The notes: generated by a model not told the origin, from the letters alone. Counted from the stretch's first letter, positions 45,782-58,544 are shown. The stretch: DNA of 64,000 nucleotides from Vibrio gazogenes (GCF_002196515.1 NZ_CP018835.1:1116001-1180000); one strand, 5' to 3'. Numbers and translations: made by a program.

Positions 45782-47245
45782 TTATCCTACTTGTTGCATT
45801 TTATCAACGTTCAACTGCAATGAGGCTAATTGTCTCGCTACTTTGCCAATATCACCAGCACCTTGCGTCAGCACCAAGTCACCATCTTGTAATACATTGG
45901 CGAGAATACTCGGTAATGTTTGACTGTCAGGAACAAATATTGGGTCTATTTTGCCACGGCCCCGAATCGTACGACATAATGAACGCCCATCAGCACCAGC
46001 AATCGGCTTTTCTCCTGCCGGATAAACATCCAACATAATCAACACATCAACCTGCTCTAGTACATTGGCAAAGTCATCATATAAATCTCGGGTGCGACTA
46101 TAGCGATGCGGTTGAAAAATCATCACTAACCGTTTTTCCGCCCAACCACTTCTGGCTGCCTGAATCGTCACATCAACTTCTGTCGGATGATGACCATAAT
46201 CATCAACCAGCATGACCTTGCCGCGACCAGAGTCGAATACACCTAAGTGATCAAAGCGGCGCCCCGTTCCCTGAGTACTTGCCATCGCTTTCAAAATCGC
46301 TTCATCACCAATGTCATCCTCAGTCGCAACAGCAATTGCTGCCGCTGCATTCATTGCATTATGACGCCCGGGGATATTCAAAGTAATCGATAAATCAGGA
46401 CGATCTTTGCGAACCACAGTAAATTGACCTTGTTGACCACGCTGCTGATAATTCTCGATACGGACGTCAGCATCCTGTGAAAAACCATATGTGACGACAT
46501 GACGACTCAATTGGGGAATCAGTTCTCGGACAACAGGATCATCAATGCAGAGGATCGCCTGACCATAAAAAGGCAAATTATGTAAAAACTCGACAAACGT
46601 CCGCTTCAAGGTTTCAAAATCACCTTGATAAGTGTCCATATGATCCGCTTCAATATTGGTCACAATACTGACCATCGGCTGAAGGTGTAAGAAAGAGGCA
46701 TCACTTTCATCCGCTTCAGCGATTAGGATCCGACTACTCCCCAACCGGGCATTTGTACCTGCACTTTTGACTAACCCACCATTGACGAACGTCGGATCTA
46801 AGCCAGCTTCAAAATAGATTTGTGTCACTAAAGCAGTCGTCGTGGTTTTTCCATGTGTTCCCGCGACAGCAATCCCATGACGGAAACGCATCAGTTCAGC
46901 CAACATTTCAGCCCGACGCACAATCGGTACACGTCTTTCTCTGGCTTCGATGAGTTCAGGGTTATTCATATCAATGGCAGTCGAAACAACGACAACACTC
47001 GCTTTCTCAACATTTTCTGCGTGATGACCAATATGAATGATCGCCCCTTTCGCTTCTAAATTATCGGTGATCGCATTGGCCGCAATATCAGACCCGGTGA
47101 TCTGATAACCTTCATTCAACAGAACCTCGGCGATCCCACTCATACCAGCGCCACCAATCCCGACAAAATGAATGCTCTTCACCCGACGCATTTCAGGAAT
47201 GATTGTTCTAAGCTGGGCTACGTCAGGTGTATAGGTCATTGTCAT
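45782..47245 (-). CDS. murC: UDP-N-acetylmuramate--L-alanine ligase
   Basis: 487 aa. Adds the first residue, L-Ala, to UDP-MurNAc. N-terminal nucleotide-sugar domain [17 protein letters not shown], central ATP-binding P-loop [13 protein letters not shown], and C-terminal domain with [10 protein letters not shown]. Three in-frame starts exist: ATG 47257 (overlaps the murG stop), 47245 and 47239. I choose 47245 because GGAAAG lies four nt upstream and the N-terminus then resembles that remembered for V. cholerae. Confidence 0.96.
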   Translation of the reverse strand: MTMTYTPDVAQLRTIIPEMRRVKSIHFVGIGGAGMSGIAEVLLNEGYQITGSDIAANAITDNLEAKGAIIHIGHHAENVEKASVVVVSTAIDMNNPELIEARERRVPIVRRAEMLAELMRFRHGIAVAGTHGKTTTTALVTQIYFEAGLDPTFVNGGLVKSAGTNARLGSSRILIAEADESDASFLHLQPMVSIVTNIEADHMDTYQGDFETLKRTFVEFLHNLPFYGQAILCIDDPVVRELIPQLSRHVVTYGFSQDADVRIENYQQRGQQGQFTVVRKDRPDLSITLNIPGRHNAMNAAAAIAVATEDDIGDEAILKAMASTQGTGRRFDHLGVFDSGRGKVMLVDDYGHHPTEVDVTIQAARSGWAEKRLVMIFQPHRYSRTRDLYDDFANVLEQVDVLIMLDVYPAGEKPIAGADGRSLCRTIRGRGKIDPIFVPDSQTLPSILANVLQDGDLVLTQGAGDIGKVARQLASLQLNVDKMQQVG

Positions 47246-47256
47246 GAAACTTTCCA

Positions 47257-48321
47257 TTATTCAGTTAAAGAGATGATCGCATTCGCAACGATCTTATCGG
47301 CATCCGGTTGCGCCAGTTGTCTGGCTTTCGCAGCCATATCGAGCAATCGGCTGCGATCAAGTTGAGCAATGACATCAGCCATTTTCTGCGCACTTAGCTG
47401 TGGTTGCTCGATCATTATCGCAGCATCGGCTGCAACCAAATGATCAGCATTCAGGGCTTGTTGGCGATCTTTGTGCATGAAGGGAACAAAAATGGCCCCG
47501 ACACCGGCAGCTGCAATTTCAGAAACCGTTAACGCGCCAGACCGACAAATCAGCAGATCAGCCCACGCATAAGCTTCGGCCACATCATCAATAAATTCTG
47601 TCACACAAACATGCTCAATGTGTTGTTGACGATACAGCTGCTCAACAGACGATTGATTCCCCTTCCCAGCCTGATGACGAACTTCAACCGGATGATTCGC
47701 CAACAATGCCATCGCATCAGGCATCGTCTGATTCAAGATTCGAGCCCCTTGGCTCCCGCCCATCACCAAGATACGAATGGGACCATCGCGATCTTTCATT
47801 CTCTGTATTGGCTCCGCCAGTTGTGCCACGTCCGTACGCACTGGATTACCGACGACATCTGCATTCGGAAATGCACCGGGGAAAGCCTGAAAAACACGTC
47901 GGGCAATACGCGCAAGCCAACGATTGGTTAAACCTGCAACCGCATTCTGTTCATGTAATACGACCGGAATCCCCAACAGCCATGCGGCAACGCCTCCGGG
48001 GCCGCTCACATAGCCGCCCATGCCTAACACTGCATCTGGTTGCCATTGTTTGATATAAGCTCTGGCCTGAAAAATTGCGTTGATGATTTGAAATGGCGCT
48101 TTCAATAAGCGCAAAATGCCTTGCCCCCGCAATCCTTTGACTTGAATAAAATCAATCTCAATCTGATGCTTAGGCACCAATTCCGCTTCCATTCGATCAG
48201 CGGTTCCCAACCAACGAATTTCCCATCCTTGCGCTTGTAGTGCTTTGGCAACAGCAAGCCCGGGGAAAACATGTCCGCCCGTACCACCGGCCATGACCAT
48301 TAAACGTTTATTCTTGTTCAT
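47257..48321 (-). CDS. murG: undecaprenyl-PP-MurNAc-pentapeptide GlcNAc transferase
   Basis: 354 aa. Membrane-associated glycosyltransferase (GT28) that makes lipid II from lipid I. N-terminal [39 protein letters not shown], and in the C-terminal half [13 protein letters not shown] and [15 protein letters not shown] for UDP-GlcNAc binding. Overlaps the end of ftsW by 14 nt. Confidence 0.97.
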   Translation of the reverse strand: MNKNKRLMVMAGGTGGHVFPGLAVAKALQAQGWEIRWLGTADRMEAELVPKHQIEIDFIQVKGLRGQGILRLLKAPFQIINAIFQARAYIKQWQPDAVLGMGGYVSGPGGVAAWLLGIPVVLHEQNAVAGLTNRWLARIARRVFQAFPGAFPNADVVGNPVRTDVAQLAEPIQRMKDRDGPIRILVMGGSQGARILNQTMPDAMALLANHPVEVRHQAGKGNQSSVEQLYRQQHIEHVCVTEFIDDVAEAYAWADLLICRSGALTVSEIAAAGVGAIFVPFMHKDRQQALNADHLVAADAAIMIEQPQLSAQKMADVIAQLDRSRLLDMAAKARQLAQPDADKIVANAIISLTE

Positions 48322-49507
48322 CTGCGTTTTTTACAACTTCTTTTTCCACATCCGCAAGTCGGCATTCAAAATCAATTCTCAATAAAATTGAAACCGCAAC
48401 AGACATTACAATTAAGCTCGAACCACCATAACTGATAAGTGGCAACGTTAACCCTTTGGTCGGAACAATCCCCGCTGCCGCGCCGACATTAACCAGTGTC
48501 TGGAAGGCAAACCAGATACCAATCCCGAAAGCAAGATAGCCCCCAAACTGTTGCTCATGTTCAAATGCCTTTTTACCGATAAAAACGGCTTTCATCACGA
48601 GCCACATCAGTAACATTAAGACCAGAACAACCCCGACAAATCCAAGCTCCTCGGCTAAGACGGCAAAAACGAAATCGGTATGCGCCTCAGGTAAATACTC
48701 CAATTTTTGAATCGAATTGCCAAGTCCCTGACCAAACCAGCCACCACGGCCGAAAGCCATCAGTGATTGCGTCAACTGATAACCACTACCGAAAGGGTCT
48801 TCCCATGGGTCGAGAAACGATGTAACCCGGCGAATACGGTACGGTTCAGCAATGATCAGTCCGATCACTGACATCACCCCGGCAATCATCAACGCAATAA
48901 ACTGAGACAACTTTGCACCGGCAATAAACAACATACCGAATAAAGTCACCAACATCACAATGACCGTACCAAGGTCTGGCTGAAGCAATAACAAAATGGC
49001 CAGACATGAGAACACCATAATCGGTTTCATGAACCCGCCAAAAAAGGTTTGCCGGACTTCATCATGCTTCCTGACCAGATAACCAGACATAAAAATAAAT
49101 AGCGTTAGTTTTGCAACTTCTGCCGGTTGTAGGTTAAACAGCCCCAAAGGAATCCAGCGAGATGCACCATTCACCGATTTACCGGCAATCAGGACAATCA
49201 CTAACAGTGCAAATGAGAGCGCTAATAACAAGGAGCTGTACTGAAACCAACGATATAATGGCACTTGCAACACAACAGCAGAGACAACCAGAGCCAATGC
49301 TAAAAAGGTCGCCTGACGAAACATAAAATGAAACGGTTGATCGGTCAGCCGTGAACTCACAGGAAATGATGCCGAAGTCACCATCACCAAACCGATTAAC
49401 ATGAGTCCCAGTGCGATCCATACTAATTGCCGATCAAACAACACCTGAGGACTTGGGGTCTTCAGCCATCGAATCATTCTGGCGGTTGCTTTCGATACAA
49501 GTGACAC
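48308..49507 (-). CDS. ftsW: peptidoglycan glycosyltransferase FtsW
   Basis: 399 aa, ten membrane helices, SEDS family. Septal polymerase working with FtsI. The conserved [40 protein letters not shown] and [10 protein letters not shown] are all present. The frame starts with TTG at 49513, but the GTG at 49507 is chosen. It has AGG six nt upstream and gives a 20-residue N-terminus before the TPSP motif, matching V. cholerae as I recall it. Starts 12 nt after the murD stop. Confidence 0.93.
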   Translation of the reverse strand: MSLVSKATARMIRWLKTPSPQVLFDRQLVWIALGLMLIGLVMVTSASFPVSSRLTDQPFHFMFRQATFLALALVVSAVVLQVPLYRWFQYSSLLLALSFALLVIVLIAGKSVNGASRWIPLGLFNLQPAEVAKLTLFIFMSGYLVRKHDEVRQTFFGGFMKPIMVFSCLAILLLLQPDLGTVIVMLVTLFGMLFIAGAKLSQFIALMIAGVMSVIGLIIAEPYRIRRVTSFLDPWEDPFGSGYQLTQSLMAFGRGGWFGQGLGNSIQKLEYLPEAHTDFVFAVLAEELGFVGVVLVLMLLMWLVMKAVFIGKKAFEHEQQFGGYLAFGIGIWFAFQTLVNVGAAAGIVPTKGLTLPLISYGGSSLIVMSVAVSILLRIDFECRLADVEKEVVKNADEQE

Positions 49508-49519
49508 AATCAACCTACA

Positions 49520-50839
49520 CTATGCGTACTGGTGCGCTAAATCGACAAAAGCATCGCCTCTTGCCATAAAATTCTTAAACTGATCAAAGCTGGCACAGGC
49601 AGGTGAAAGCATCACGATATCGCCTTGTAACAACTGAGGTGCGATATCGGCAATCACATCAGCCATCGTTTCGTACTGTTTCGCTGCAGGGTGCAACGGC
49701 ATAAACTGCTGACCATCACGGCCAAAACAACACAGCCGAACATTCAGTGAATCCAGAGCCGGTGCTAGCGGCGAGAAATCAGCCCCTTTACCGACACCAC
49801 CGACCAATAAATACAGTGTGCCTTTTAAAGTCAAACCTGAGAGCGCTGCCAATGTACTGGCAACATTCGTCGCTTTAGAATCATTGACCCATTGAATCCC
49901 ATGATTATCTTCAACAACCTGGCAACGATGTGTCAATCCAGTGTAAGACTTGAGTACATCAAGGCCTTTTTCATACGAAATACCGGCGTGTTGCAATAAC
50001 GCGAATACAGTTAAAACATTAGCCAGATTATGTCGTCCGACTAATTTGAGTTGCTCACAGCCAATGACCGGACGTCCATTCGCTACCAAATATTCACACT
50101 CATCAATATATTGAAGTGAAAAATCAGCCGCTTGTGAGATGGAAAACGTGGCAACCGCACCTGAAAATGTATCAGGAAATGTGCATGGGTCATCATGATT
50201 GACGATGGCAGCTTCTGCATGAGCAAAGATCCGCAACTTAGCTTGTCGATATCCCTCAAGATCTTGATATCGGTCCATATGATCTTCAGACAAATTCAGA
50301 AATGCCGCGGCTTTCAGCTTGAGATGGCTCGTTGTCTCCAGTTGAAAGCTGGAAAGCTCCAGAACGTACAAATCAACCGATTCATCAATCAAATCCAATG
50401 CCGGTATGCCGATATTACCACCCACAGCAACCTGAAGACCGGCCGCAGCAGCCATTTTTCCGGTTAAATCCGTGACGGTACTTTTACCATTAGAACCGGT
50501 AATGGCGATGACAGGTTTGTCGATATGCCAGGCAAATAACTCGATGTCGCCAACCACGGCCGTTCCCGTTTTGATAACCTGTTGAATTTCTGGTGTCGAT
50601 AATGCGATGCCGGGATTAATCACAACTAAATCGGCGACCGCGAGCCATTCACTGCGCCAGCCGCCTTGATGGCATTCAACACCAACCGGTAATTCACTCA
50701 ATCCAGGTGGATTGTCCCGAGTATCGATGACTCTGACAGAGAGATTCGGATGATATCTACCCAGATATTTCACGACCGAAAGGCCTGTAATCCCCAACCC
50801 AACGACAACGACACTCTTTACATCTTGCCAATCATTCAT
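49520..50839 (-). CDS. murD: UDP-N-acetylmuramoylalanine--D-glutamate ligase
   Basis: 439 aa. Adds D-Glu to UDP-MurNAc-L-Ala. N-terminal [18 protein letters not shown]-loop [13 protein letters not shown], and C-terminal substrate domain with [14 protein letters not shown] and [14 protein letters not shown]. The frame is open to ATG 50854, but 50839 gives the family N-terminus and is preferred; the ribosome site is not decisive. A 116-nt gap before it, after mraY, is larger than elsewhere in the cluster. Confidence 0.95.
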   Translation of the reverse strand: MNDWQDVKSVVVVGLGITGLSVVKYLGRYHPNLSVRVIDTRDNPPGLSELPVGVECHQGGWRSEWLAVADLVVINPGIALSTPEIQQVIKTGTAVVGDIELFAWHIDKPVIAITGSNGKSTVTDLTGKMAAAAGLQVAVGGNIGIPALDLIDESVDLYVLELSSFQLETTSHLKLKAAAFLNLSEDHMDRYQDLEGYRQAKLRIFAHAEAAIVNHDDPCTFPDTFSGAVATFSISQAADFSLQYIDECEYLVANGRPVIGCEQLKLVGRHNLANVLTVFALLQHAGISYEKGLDVLKSYTGLTHRCQVVEDNHGIQWVNDSKATNVASTLAALSGLTLKGTLYLLVGGVGKGADFSPLAPALDSLNVRLCCFGRDGQQFMPLHPAAKQYETMADVIADIAPQLLQGDIVMLSPACASFDQFKNFMARGDAFVDLAHQYA

Positions 50840-50970
50840 CTTATACCACGCCATTCCAAGTCGATTCTTAAACTGTTACACACATAAACAGATAATCCCA
50901 AAACCACCATAGCGCTTACGATTCAATCACACTGCGCCATTCAACTCACAGCACCTGCATCGGCAATACA

Positions 50971-52053
50971 TTAACGGACTTTCAGTGTTGCCAGACCAAT
51001 CAGAACCAGCACAATTGAAATAATCCAGAAACGCACAATCACACGAGGCTCGGGCCAGCCTTTTAATTCATAGTGATGATGGATGGGGGCCATTCTGAAA
51101 ATACGTTGCCCACGTAATTTATAAGACCCAACCTGTAAGATCACCGAGAGTGTTTCCATCACAAAGACTCCGCCCATAATCACCAGAACAAATTCCTGAC
51201 GAACGAGTACTGCAATAGTTCCCAGTGCTCCACCTAGAGCGAGTGAGCCGACATCCCCCATAAACACCTGTGCAGGATAAGTATTGAACCATAGAAATCC
51301 AAGCCCGGCACCGACAATGGCGGTACAGACAACGGATAGCTCTGATGCATAAGCGATATAAGGGATATGAAGATAATTGGCAAAATTCACATTGCCCGTC
51401 GCCCAGGAAATAACACCAAAACCGGCAGCGACTAAAACGGTTGGCATAATTGCCAGACCATCCAGTCCATCCGTTAAATTGACCGCGTTACTGGTTCCGA
51501 CAATCACGAAATAAGTCAGAACAATATAAAACATCCCCAATTGTGGCATGACATCTTTGAAGAAAGGCACCACCAGTTCCGTTGCACTGGTATCTTTGCC
51601 ATGAATGTACAAGGCAAATGCGACACATAAAGCAATCAGAGACTGCCAAAAATACTTCCACCGAGCGATCAGACCATCGGTATTTTTGCGCACAACTTTA
51701 CGATAATCATCAACAAAACCAATCGCCCCATAGCCGAGGAGAACAACCATCACCGCCCAGACGTAGGGGTTGGACAAATCCGTCCACAATAACACCGTGA
51801 TAAAGATAGAGGCGAGAATCATCACCCCCCCCATAGTCGGTGTCCCACGCTTGCTAAAGTGAGACTCAGGTCCGTCATTACGAACAACTTGTCCGATTTG
51901 CAGCAATTGTAGTCGCTTAATGAGACGAGGCCCCATCCAGAGAGAGAGGCCCAGTGCGGTCAAAATACTGAGGATGGCTCTGAATGACAGATATTCAAAC
52001 AGACGAAAGAAAGAAAAATATGGCTGTAATAATTCTGCAAGCCAAATAATCAT
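50971..52053 (-). CDS. mraY: phospho-N-acetylmuramoyl-pentapeptide transferase MraY
   Basis: 360 aa, ten membrane helices. Transfers phospho-MurNAc-pentapeptide to undecaprenyl phosphate, making lipid I. Conserved [26 protein letters not shown] and HHHYELKGW, which hold the catalytic acids and histidines. AAGGAG lies before the ATG, which overlaps the murF stop by 4 nt. Confidence 0.97.
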   Translation of the reverse strand: MIIWLAELLQPYFSFFRLFEYLSFRAILSILTALGLSLWMGPRLIKRLQLLQIGQVVRNDGPESHFSKRGTPTMGGVMILASIFITVLLWTDLSNPYVWAVMVVLLGYGAIGFVDDYRKVVRKNTDGLIARWKYFWQSLIALCVAFALYIHGKDTSATELVVPFFKDVMPQLGMFYIVLTYFVIVGTSNAVNLTDGLDGLAIMPTVLVAAGFGVISWATGNVNFANYLHIPYIAYASELSVVCTAIVGAGLGFLWFNTYPAQVFMGDVGSLALGGALGTIAVLVRQEFVLVIMGGVFVMETLSVILQVGSYKLRGQRIFRMAPIHHHYELKGWPEPRVIVRFWIISIVLVLIGLATLKVR

Positions 52054-53411
52054 GCGTATTTCTCCTTGAGAGCAGCAACTATCTTACCCATACCGGCACT
52101 ATGCGCACCTTTGACGAGTAAAACATGCTCTTGATTTTGATTATTATCGAGTTGCCGCTCGATATACTCCATCATGTGTTGATGTGAAGAAAAGTGTACG
52201 CCTTGACACTCCTCACTGATAACTTTGGCATCGTCGCCATATGTCAGCACATAATCAAACCCAAAGGGTGCTGCATGTTCACCGACTTGACGGTGAAGTG
52301 CAAGACTTTCATCACCGAGCTCAGCCATATTCCCTAACACAAGCCATCGAACTGCAGAAAATGTTGCCAGAAGATCAATGGCAGATTTTACAGCAGGCAC
52401 ACTGGCATTATAACTATCATCAATCAGACGAATTTTTGGTGTCAGCATCGACACATCCACGCGACCCTGCACATTTTTCGCGTTTTCTAATCCATCTTTT
52501 ATTTCATCTAACGTTGCACCGGCAGCCGTTGCCAATGCCGCCGCTGCCAGTGCATTAGCAATATTATGTTCACCGATGATATTTAATTGAACATCTCGCT
52601 GACCTTGAGGTGAAATTAGCGTAAAGCTTGGACGGGCAGACGCATCCAAATGAACAGACTGCGCATAAAAATCAGCAGACGTCTGTTGTCGTGAAAAAGT
52701 AACAACATGCTTATCAGCGAGTACCGTTTCCCACAGGGCATTTCCTTGACTATCGAGGTTAATGACCGCTGTCGAACCGGGAGTCAGTCCTTCAAAGATC
52801 TCCCCTTTGGCAACCTTGACGCCCTCTAAAGATCCAAAACCTTCTAAATGAGAAGCGGCAACATTATTAACCAATGCTGCATCCGGTCTGACTAATCGTG
52901 TCGTATAAGCGATTTCTCCGACATGATTCGCCCCCAGCTCAATAATAGCAAAATCATCTTCAGGGCAAGATCGGAGCAATGTCAAAGGTACGCCAATTTC
53001 ATTATTGAAATTCCCTTGTGTATACAGCACCCGCCCTTTTTGGGCTAAAATCGCTGCAACCATTTCTTTTACGGTCGTCTTACCGCAACTTCCCGTAATT
53101 GCAACAGTTTTCGTCTGACACTGCTGGTGAACCCACGCAGCGACTGTGCCTAAAGCCTGACGCGTATCACGCACAACAATCTGAGGTACATCGACTTTCA
53201 ATACCTGACTCACCAGTAACGCCTGAGCGCCTTGCTCGATCGCTTGATCGGCAAAGTCATGCGCATCGAAACGTTCACCGACCAAAGCGATGAACAATGC
53301 TCCTTTGTCAATATGACGGGTGTCCGTTGAAATTGCGTGAATATAAAGATCTTCGCCAATCAATTCTGCTTCAAGAACGTTTGCCAATTGTGATAATGAA
53401 ACCTGAATCAT
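52050..53411 (-). CDS. murF: UDP-MurNAc-tripeptide--D-alanyl-D-alanine ligase
   Basis: 453 aa. Adds D-Ala-D-Ala to complete the pentapeptide. N-terminal substrate domain [17 protein letters not shown]-loop [23 protein letters not shown], and [15 protein letters not shown] in the C-terminal part. Overlaps murE and mraY by 4 nt each, so it sits inside a coupled run. Confidence 0.97.
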   Translation of the reverse strand: MIQVSLSQLANVLEAELIGEDLYIHAISTDTRHIDKGALFIALVGERFDAHDFADQAIEQGAQALLVSQVLKVDVPQIVVRDTRQALGTVAAWVHQQCQTKTVAITGSCGKTTVKEMVAAILAQKGRVLYTQGNFNNEIGVPLTLLRSCPEDDFAIIELGANHVGEIAYTTRLVRPDAALVNNVAASHLEGFGSLEGVKVAKGEIFEGLTPGSTAVINLDSQGNALWETVLADKHVVTFSRQQTSADFYAQSVHLDASARPSFTLISPQGQRDVQLNIIGEHNIANALAAAALATAAGATLDEIKDGLENAKNVQGRVDVSMLTPKIRLIDDSYNASVPAVKSAIDLLATFSAVRWLVLGNMAELGDESLALHRQVGEHAAPFGFDYVLTYGDDAKVISEECQGVHFSSHQHMMEYIERQLDNNQNQEHVLLVKGAHSAGMGKIVAALKEKYA

Positions 53412-54901
53412 GCTGTTAACTCCAACAGTCTTATTGCCGTCTCTCGATCAGAGTAATGATGAACCCCTTCAGCCGTAACCTGATAGTCTTCATGCCCTTT
53501 TCCTGCAAGCAAGATAATATCGTTCTCATCAGCATGGGATAGTGCGTATTCTGTCGCTGTTTGCCGTTGATGTTCGATATGTATATCCGCCGGAGACTGT
53601 AAGCCTTGCAACATATCCTGAATAATCAGTTGAGCGGCTTCACTACGTGGATTGTCATCCGTCAGAACGACATGATCAGCCAGCCGCTCTGCAATGGCTG
53701 CCATCAGCGGACGTTTACCGCGATCCCGGTCACCACCACAGCCAAAGATAGCCCATAGTTTGCCGTGGCAATGCACTCTCAGCGCTGAGAGTGCCTTTTC
53801 CAGTGCATCGGGGGTATGTGCATAATCAACGACAATCTTCGCACGTCCCGCTTTTTGGAATAACTCCATACGCCCGATGACAGGCGATAAATGCCCGGCT
53901 GTCGCGACTAAATCATCTTTATCAAATCCCAGCGCCAGCATCGTCGCAAACGTCAATAACACGTTACTGGCGTTAAATGCCCCAATTAAAGGCACCGAAA
54001 AGCTGCCGCTTCCCCATGAGCTGTCAAAAGACAGATGAATGCCATCTTCACGATACTGGATAGCTGTCGCCCAAACACCAAGGCGGGTCTGTGGTTGCTC
54101 CGACAGAGAGACCCCAATCGCTTCATCCAATTCATCACACCATAAACGACCGATCGGGTCATCGACATTGATCACGGCGCGCTGGCACTGATGGGTACAA
54201 AATAATAACTTCTTCGCTTGTGCATAACTCGCCATATCACCATGGTAATCAAGGTGATCACGACTTAAATTGGAAAAAACACCCACATCAAAATATAAAG
54301 CTTTCACTCGCCCTTGAACCAGACCGTGGGATGACACTTCCATCGCGGTATAGTTCGCCCCCTGATTCACCAAAGTGGATAATGTTTCCTGAATTTCAAT
54401 CGCACTACCGGTCGTATTGCCAACAGGTTGTAACTGTTCAAGAAATCCATTTCCTGTCGTGCCCATCACAGCGCACTGCTTGCCCAATACATTCACCCAC
54501 TGAGCAATCAATTGAGAAATTGTTGTTTTGCCATTTGTTCCGGTAATTCCCACCAACGAGTGATGTTGACTCGGATGATGATACAGTCGCCCCGCTAATT
54601 CAGAGAGATGAGCATTCAGTTCATCCAGATAAATGATCGGCACTGAAGCTCGCGACTCAATGGTGCCATGTTGTTTGTGCGAATCAGACTGCGCAATCAC
54701 CAGATTCGCGCCCGCAGTCACCGCTGCATCAACAAACGCCCGTCCATCGATTTGATGTCCGATGACCGCAACAAATGTATCGCCGGAGCGAATCTGACGA
54801 CTATCGAGTGCCAGTCGGTGAACCGGAATATCAGCATATGCGGTCGCCTCTAATCGAAGCCAAGGAGAAATCAATTCTGCAATCGAGATACTGTCACACA
54901 T
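53408..54901 (-). CDS. murE: UDP-MurNAc-L-Ala-D-Glu--meso-diaminopimelate ligase
   Basis: 497 aa. Adds meso-DAP. N-terminal LALDSRQIRSGDTFVAV, P-loop GITGTNGKTTISQLI, and the DNPR motif in VLTDDNPRSE, which marks diaminopimelate rather than lysine specificity and fits a Gram-negative wall. The frame opens at ATG 54907, but 54901 is preferred because AAGGA sits six nt before it. Nine nucleotides after ftsI. Confidence 0.97.
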   Translation of the reverse strand: MCDSISIAELISPWLRLEATAYADIPVHRLALDSRQIRSGDTFVAVIGHQIDGRAFVDAAVTAGANLVIAQSDSHKQHGTIESRASVPIIYLDELNAHLSELAGRLYHHPSQHHSLVGITGTNGKTTISQLIAQWVNVLGKQCAVMGTTGNGFLEQLQPVGNTTGSAIEIQETLSTLVNQGANYTAMEVSSHGLVQGRVKALYFDVGVFSNLSRDHLDYHGDMASYAQAKKLLFCTHQCQRAVINVDDPIGRLWCDELDEAIGVSLSEQPQTRLGVWATAIQYREDGIHLSFDSSWGSGSFSVPLIGAFNASNVLLTFATMLALGFDKDDLVATAGHLSPVIGRMELFQKAGRAKIVVDYAHTPDALEKALSALRVHCHGKLWAIFGCGGDRDRGKRPLMAAIAERLADHVVLTDDNPRSEAAQLIIQDMLQGLQSPADIHIEHQRQTATEYALSHADENDIILLAGKGHEDYQVTAEGVHHYSDRETAIRLLELTA

Positions 54902-54910
54902 ACGCATTCC

Positions 54911-56632
54911 TTATTTACTTCGGGGCTGATTATCATCGGGAGCGATGTTCATTATCTGGAGTGCTCCTTTCATAATTTCAGCAAAAACAGGCGCGGCAAC
55001 CGAGCCGCCATAATATTCATCACCTTGAGGCTCATTGACGACCACGACCAAAGCCAAACGAGGATCGCTGACCGGTGCTATGCCAGCGGTAATCGTGACA
55101 TACTCATCACTATATCCGCCTTTGGTTGCTTTCCGTGACGTTCCCGTTTTTGCCGCAATCCGATACCCGGGAATCGCAGCCCTTGTCGCGGTTCCTCCGG
55201 GTTGAGTTACCGTTTCCATATATCCCAGCACTAACTTTGCGGTATCATGGTCAATCACCTGCTTCGACATGTCCTGCTGGTTATTCTCGATAATATGCAA
55301 CGGTTGATACAGGCCATAATTCCCCAGCGTCGCATAAGCATGAACCAGTTGAATCGGTGTGACTGAAATACCATATCCAAATGCTAAAGTTGCGATCTCG
55401 AATTTAGACCATCGTGTCCGGTTGGGGAAAATCCCCATGGATTCGCCAACTAAATTCAATCCTGATAGCTCGCCTAACCCGACGGAACCATAGACGCCTA
55501 ATAACGCCTGAATCGGCATCCTTAAAGCCAGTTTTGCAACCCCGATATTACTCGATTTTTGGAGGATTTTTTGTAGGTTGGCTTTTCCGGCCCGGGACAC
55601 ATCCCGAACACGGCTCCCACCAATTCGGAAAACACCGTTCCCCGTATCAATCACCGTATCCGGTGTGGCGGCACCATTTTCGAGTGCTGCAATCTCCGTA
55701 AACGGTTTAATGGTTGAGCCCGGTTCCATGGCATCAGTCAGAACTCGGTTTCTCATGCGGAATGTTTGGAGATCAGTGCGATTATTCGGGTTATACGAGG
55801 GGGCATTGACCATGGCCAGAATGGCACCGCTTTTCACATCCACAATCACTGCCGATGCCGATGTTGCCCGATGATCCGCCTTCGCTTGTTTTACGGCCCG
55901 ATAAGCAATCGCCTGAATTCTTTGATCGATGGTGAGCTGTAACGGCTTTCCTTCCTGCTTGGCTTCTAATGCAATATTCTCAACAACCCGACCATAACGG
56001 TCTTTACGAATCACCTGTTTGCCGGCTTCACCGCTGAGCCAGTTGTCATAACTTTTTTCGACCCCTTCTAATCCGTGACCATCAATCCCGGTAACACCAA
56101 TTAAGTGAGCACTAACTTCACCAGAGGGATAATAACGTCGGGATTCAGATTTCAGGCCGACACCTTTTAATTTCAGCTCACGAATGTATTTTGCCATCGG
56201 TGGATTCACCTGACGCTGCAAGTAGATAAACCGACGACTTTTATTGTCAGAGATTTTATCAATCAAAGCTTGTCGATCGAGTCCCAGCACATCAGCTAAA
56301 GCGTACCAGCGGTTTCGCTCGTCCAATTCATGATATTTAAAAATAGTTGCAGGGTCGGCCCATACAGCATCGACAGGGACACTCACAGCCAGTGGTTCTC
56401 CGTTTCGATCGGAGATAATCCCCCGTGCTGATGGAATCGTTTTCGCGCGGATTGAACGCAAGTCACCTTGATACACCAAGTTATCAGGCTCAATCACCTG
56501 AATATAGGCGGTACGCCCAACCAAAATACCAAAGGCAGAAAAAACGAAGAATAAGATAATATAGAAGCGCCAACGGATGAAAACATGGCTTTGAGAAGGC
56601 TGCTTTTGGGGAGAGGACTCTATCTTTTTCAT
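54911..56632 (-). CDS. ftsI: penicillin-binding protein 3 (FtsI)
   Basis: 573 aa. Septal transpeptidase, partner of FtsW. One membrane helix (about 22-42), pedestal domain (about 65-220) and a class B transpeptidase domain with nucleophile Ser306 in EPGSTIKPF, SSN at about 360-362, and KTG at 495-497. Overlaps ftsL by 4 nt. Confidence 0.98.
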   Translation of the reverse strand: MKKIESSPQKQPSQSHVFIRWRFYIILFFVFSAFGILVGRTAYIQVIEPDNLVYQGDLRSIRAKTIPSARGIISDRNGEPLAVSVPVDAVWADPATIFKYHELDERNRWYALADVLGLDRQALIDKISDNKSRRFIYLQRQVNPPMAKYIRELKLKGVGLKSESRRYYPSGEVSAHLIGVTGIDGHGLEGVEKSYDNWLSGEAGKQVIRKDRYGRVVENIALEAKQEGKPLQLTIDQRIQAIAYRAVKQAKADHRATSASAVIVDVKSGAILAMVNAPSYNPNNRTDLQTFRMRNRVLTDAMEPGSTIKPFTEIAALENGAATPDTVIDTGNGVFRIGGSRVRDVSRAGKANLQKILQKSSNIGVAKLALRMPIQALLGVYGSVGLGELSGLNLVGESMGIFPNRTRWSKFEIATLAFGYGISVTPIQLVHAYATLGNYGLYQPLHIIENNQQDMSKQVIDHDTAKLVLGYMETVTQPGGTATRAAIPGYRIAAKTGTSRKATKGGYSDEYVTITAGIAPVSDPRLALVVVVNEPQGDEYYGGSVAAPVFAEIMKGALQIMNIAPDDNQPRSK

Positions 56633-56961
56633 TTCAGAGGAACTACCACTTCCTTGTCTGCATCGGGACGAATCATATTCAGGTCTTTCTGAGCCAGATC
56701 CTGAACCCGGCTGTTATCTGAAAGCGCAGTTTCTTCCAATAATAGGTTACGCCATTCACTATCTAAGCGCTCTCGTTCAACCATTTCATGTTCTCTGGCT
56801 GTGATAGCGAGCCGAGCTTGATGGGTCGTAAATACGATTCCCATCGCAGTAACAAACATAATGAAAAGTAAAAACAGCGCTAAACGACCCACGGTGAATA
56901 GGTCGGTCAAAATCAATCGAACCAGATTCGGACTCGGTTGGCTGTTTTTTGTCTGTGTCAT
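56629..56961 (-). CDS. ftsL: cell division protein FtsL
   Basis: 110 aa. Small bitopic divisome protein with a membrane helix at about 27-45 followed by a periplasmic coiled coil ([19 protein letters not shown]). Forms the FtsQLB complex that activates FtsWI. Overlaps rsmH and ftsI by 4 nt each. Recognised mainly by position, size, topology and the terminal [13 protein letters not shown]. Confidence 0.93.
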   Translation of the reverse strand: MTQTKNSQPSPNLVRLILTDLFTVGRLALFLLFIMFVTAMGIVFTTHQARLAITAREHEMVERERLDSEWRNLLLEETALSDNSRVQDLAQKDLNMIRPDADKEVVVPLK

Positions 56962-57914
56962 GCCAGCTTTTCCGCAATCCGGAGCACTGAACTTCTGGAG
57001 CGGGTATTCTGTGCGACTTCTTGTTCAGAAGGTTTGATAGCTTTACCAATCGTCTTAAGACGAGCACTGCCCAACGCCTGAATCTGAGCATCCGTTAAAG
57101 GAAGTCCATGAGGAACCTCAGGCCCTTTGCTTTCTTTACGCATAAAATGCTTTACCATACGATCTTCTAACGAATGGAAGCTAATCACGGATAAACGACC
57201 TTGTGGCGCAAGGATCGATAATGCACCTTTTAACGCATAATCAATTTCTTCTAATTCACTATTGATATAAATCCGAAACGCCTGAAAAGCACGCGTCGCA
57301 GGATGTTTCTTCTCTTTATAATTTTTCGGCACAACATCAGCAATCAGTTGAGCCAATTGCCGAGTCCGCAATAACGGTTCATTTTCTTCATCACTGCGAT
57401 AATTGATAATTGCTTTAGCAATTCTGCGGGCATAACGATCTTCACCAAATTCACGAATGACCCAAGTGATATCATCTAAATCCGCGTCATTCAGCCACTG
57501 AGAAACCGGAATACCAGATGTCGGATCCATGCGCATATCCAACGGGCCATCTTTTAAAAAACTAAATCCGCGGTCAGCGTCATCCAACTGCGGTGAAGAA
57601 ACGCCTAAATCAAACAGAACACCGTCGACTTTTCCGTTCAAGCCATATGCCTCGGCATAATCAGCAATTGCGGAAAACGGACCATGAATGATCGTAAAAC
57701 GGGGATCATCGATCTGTCGGGCGACTTCAATCGCCTGTGGGTCACGATCGATACTATAGAGTTTACCTTGTGGGCCTAATTTGGACAAAATCGTGCGCGA
57801 ATGCCCACCCCGACCAAACGTGCCGTCGATGTAGATACCGTCCGGTTTGATATCCAGTCCTCGGATTGATTCATCCAACAGGACGGAAATGTGCTGAAAT
57901 GCTGTTTGCGTCAT
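56958..57914 (-). CDS. rsmH: 16S rRNA m4C1402 N4-methyltransferase RsmH (MraW)
   Basis: 318 aa. Methylates C1402 of 16S rRNA on N4, with RsmI (right edge of the window) adding the 2'-O-methyl to the same base. SAM-binding [13 protein letters not shown] and [19 protein letters not shown], and C-terminal [13 protein letters not shown]. The frame continues 16 codons upstream, but the ATG at 57914 has GAGAG just before it and gives the family N-terminus. First gene of the dcw cluster; mraZ, normally before it, is missing. Confidence 0.97.
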   Translation of the reverse strand: MTQTAFQHISVLLDESIRGLDIKPDGIYIDGTFGRGGHSRTILSKLGPQGKLYSIDRDPQAIEVARQIDDPRFTIIHGPFSAIADYAEAYGLNGKVDGVLFDLGVSSPQLDDADRGFSFLKDGPLDMRMDPTSGIPVSQWLNDADLDDITWVIREFGEDRYARRIAKAIINYRSDEENEPLLRTRQLAQLIADVVPKNYKEKKHPATRAFQAFRIYINSELEEIDYALKGALSILAPQGRLSVISFHSLEDRMVKHFMRKESKGPEVPHGLPLTDAQIQALGSARLKTIGKAIKPSEQEVAQNTRSRSSVLRIAEKLA

Positions 57915-58066
57915 TCGTTCTCTCGTAAAACCTATGCAAGTAACCCATCCCATATGCAACAAACACAGGGGTCGAATACGTTCAACTTGCTCAGAACACT
58001 ATGGTAGTAGAATGCCTGAAACACTGCTACCGTCTTCCCGAATACCAGACGTGATATTGCGCCAAG

Positions 58067-58095
58067 TTTAAACGATCTGGGACAGATAACGTCAA
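58067..58095 (-). promoter_or_regulatory. candidate dcw (mra) promoter
   Basis: TTGACG (58090-58095, minus strand), 17-bp spacer, TTTAAA (58067-58072). It lies immediately after the rnpB terminator and about 150 bp before rsmH, the only promoter-like pair I find in this gap. Confidence 0.55.
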
Positions 58096-58103
58096 TATAA
58101 AGC

Positions 58104-58136
58104 AAAAAACCCATCATGACTGAATATCATGATGGG
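58104..58136 (-). terminator. rnpB terminator
   Basis: 10-bp stem CCCATCATGA / TCATGATGGG (58110-58119 / 58127-58136), 7-nt loop, T6 on the minus strand. Confidence 0.92.
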
Positions 58137-58146
58137 TCAAGAATAG

Positions 58147-58540
<394 letters not shown>

Positions 58541-58544
58541 GCGA

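Noticed and set aside
57932..58117. 61-codon ORF before rsmH as a possible mraZ remnant
   Set aside because: Its translation shows none of the MraZ motifs (such as LDxKGR), and it begins inside the rnpB terminator.
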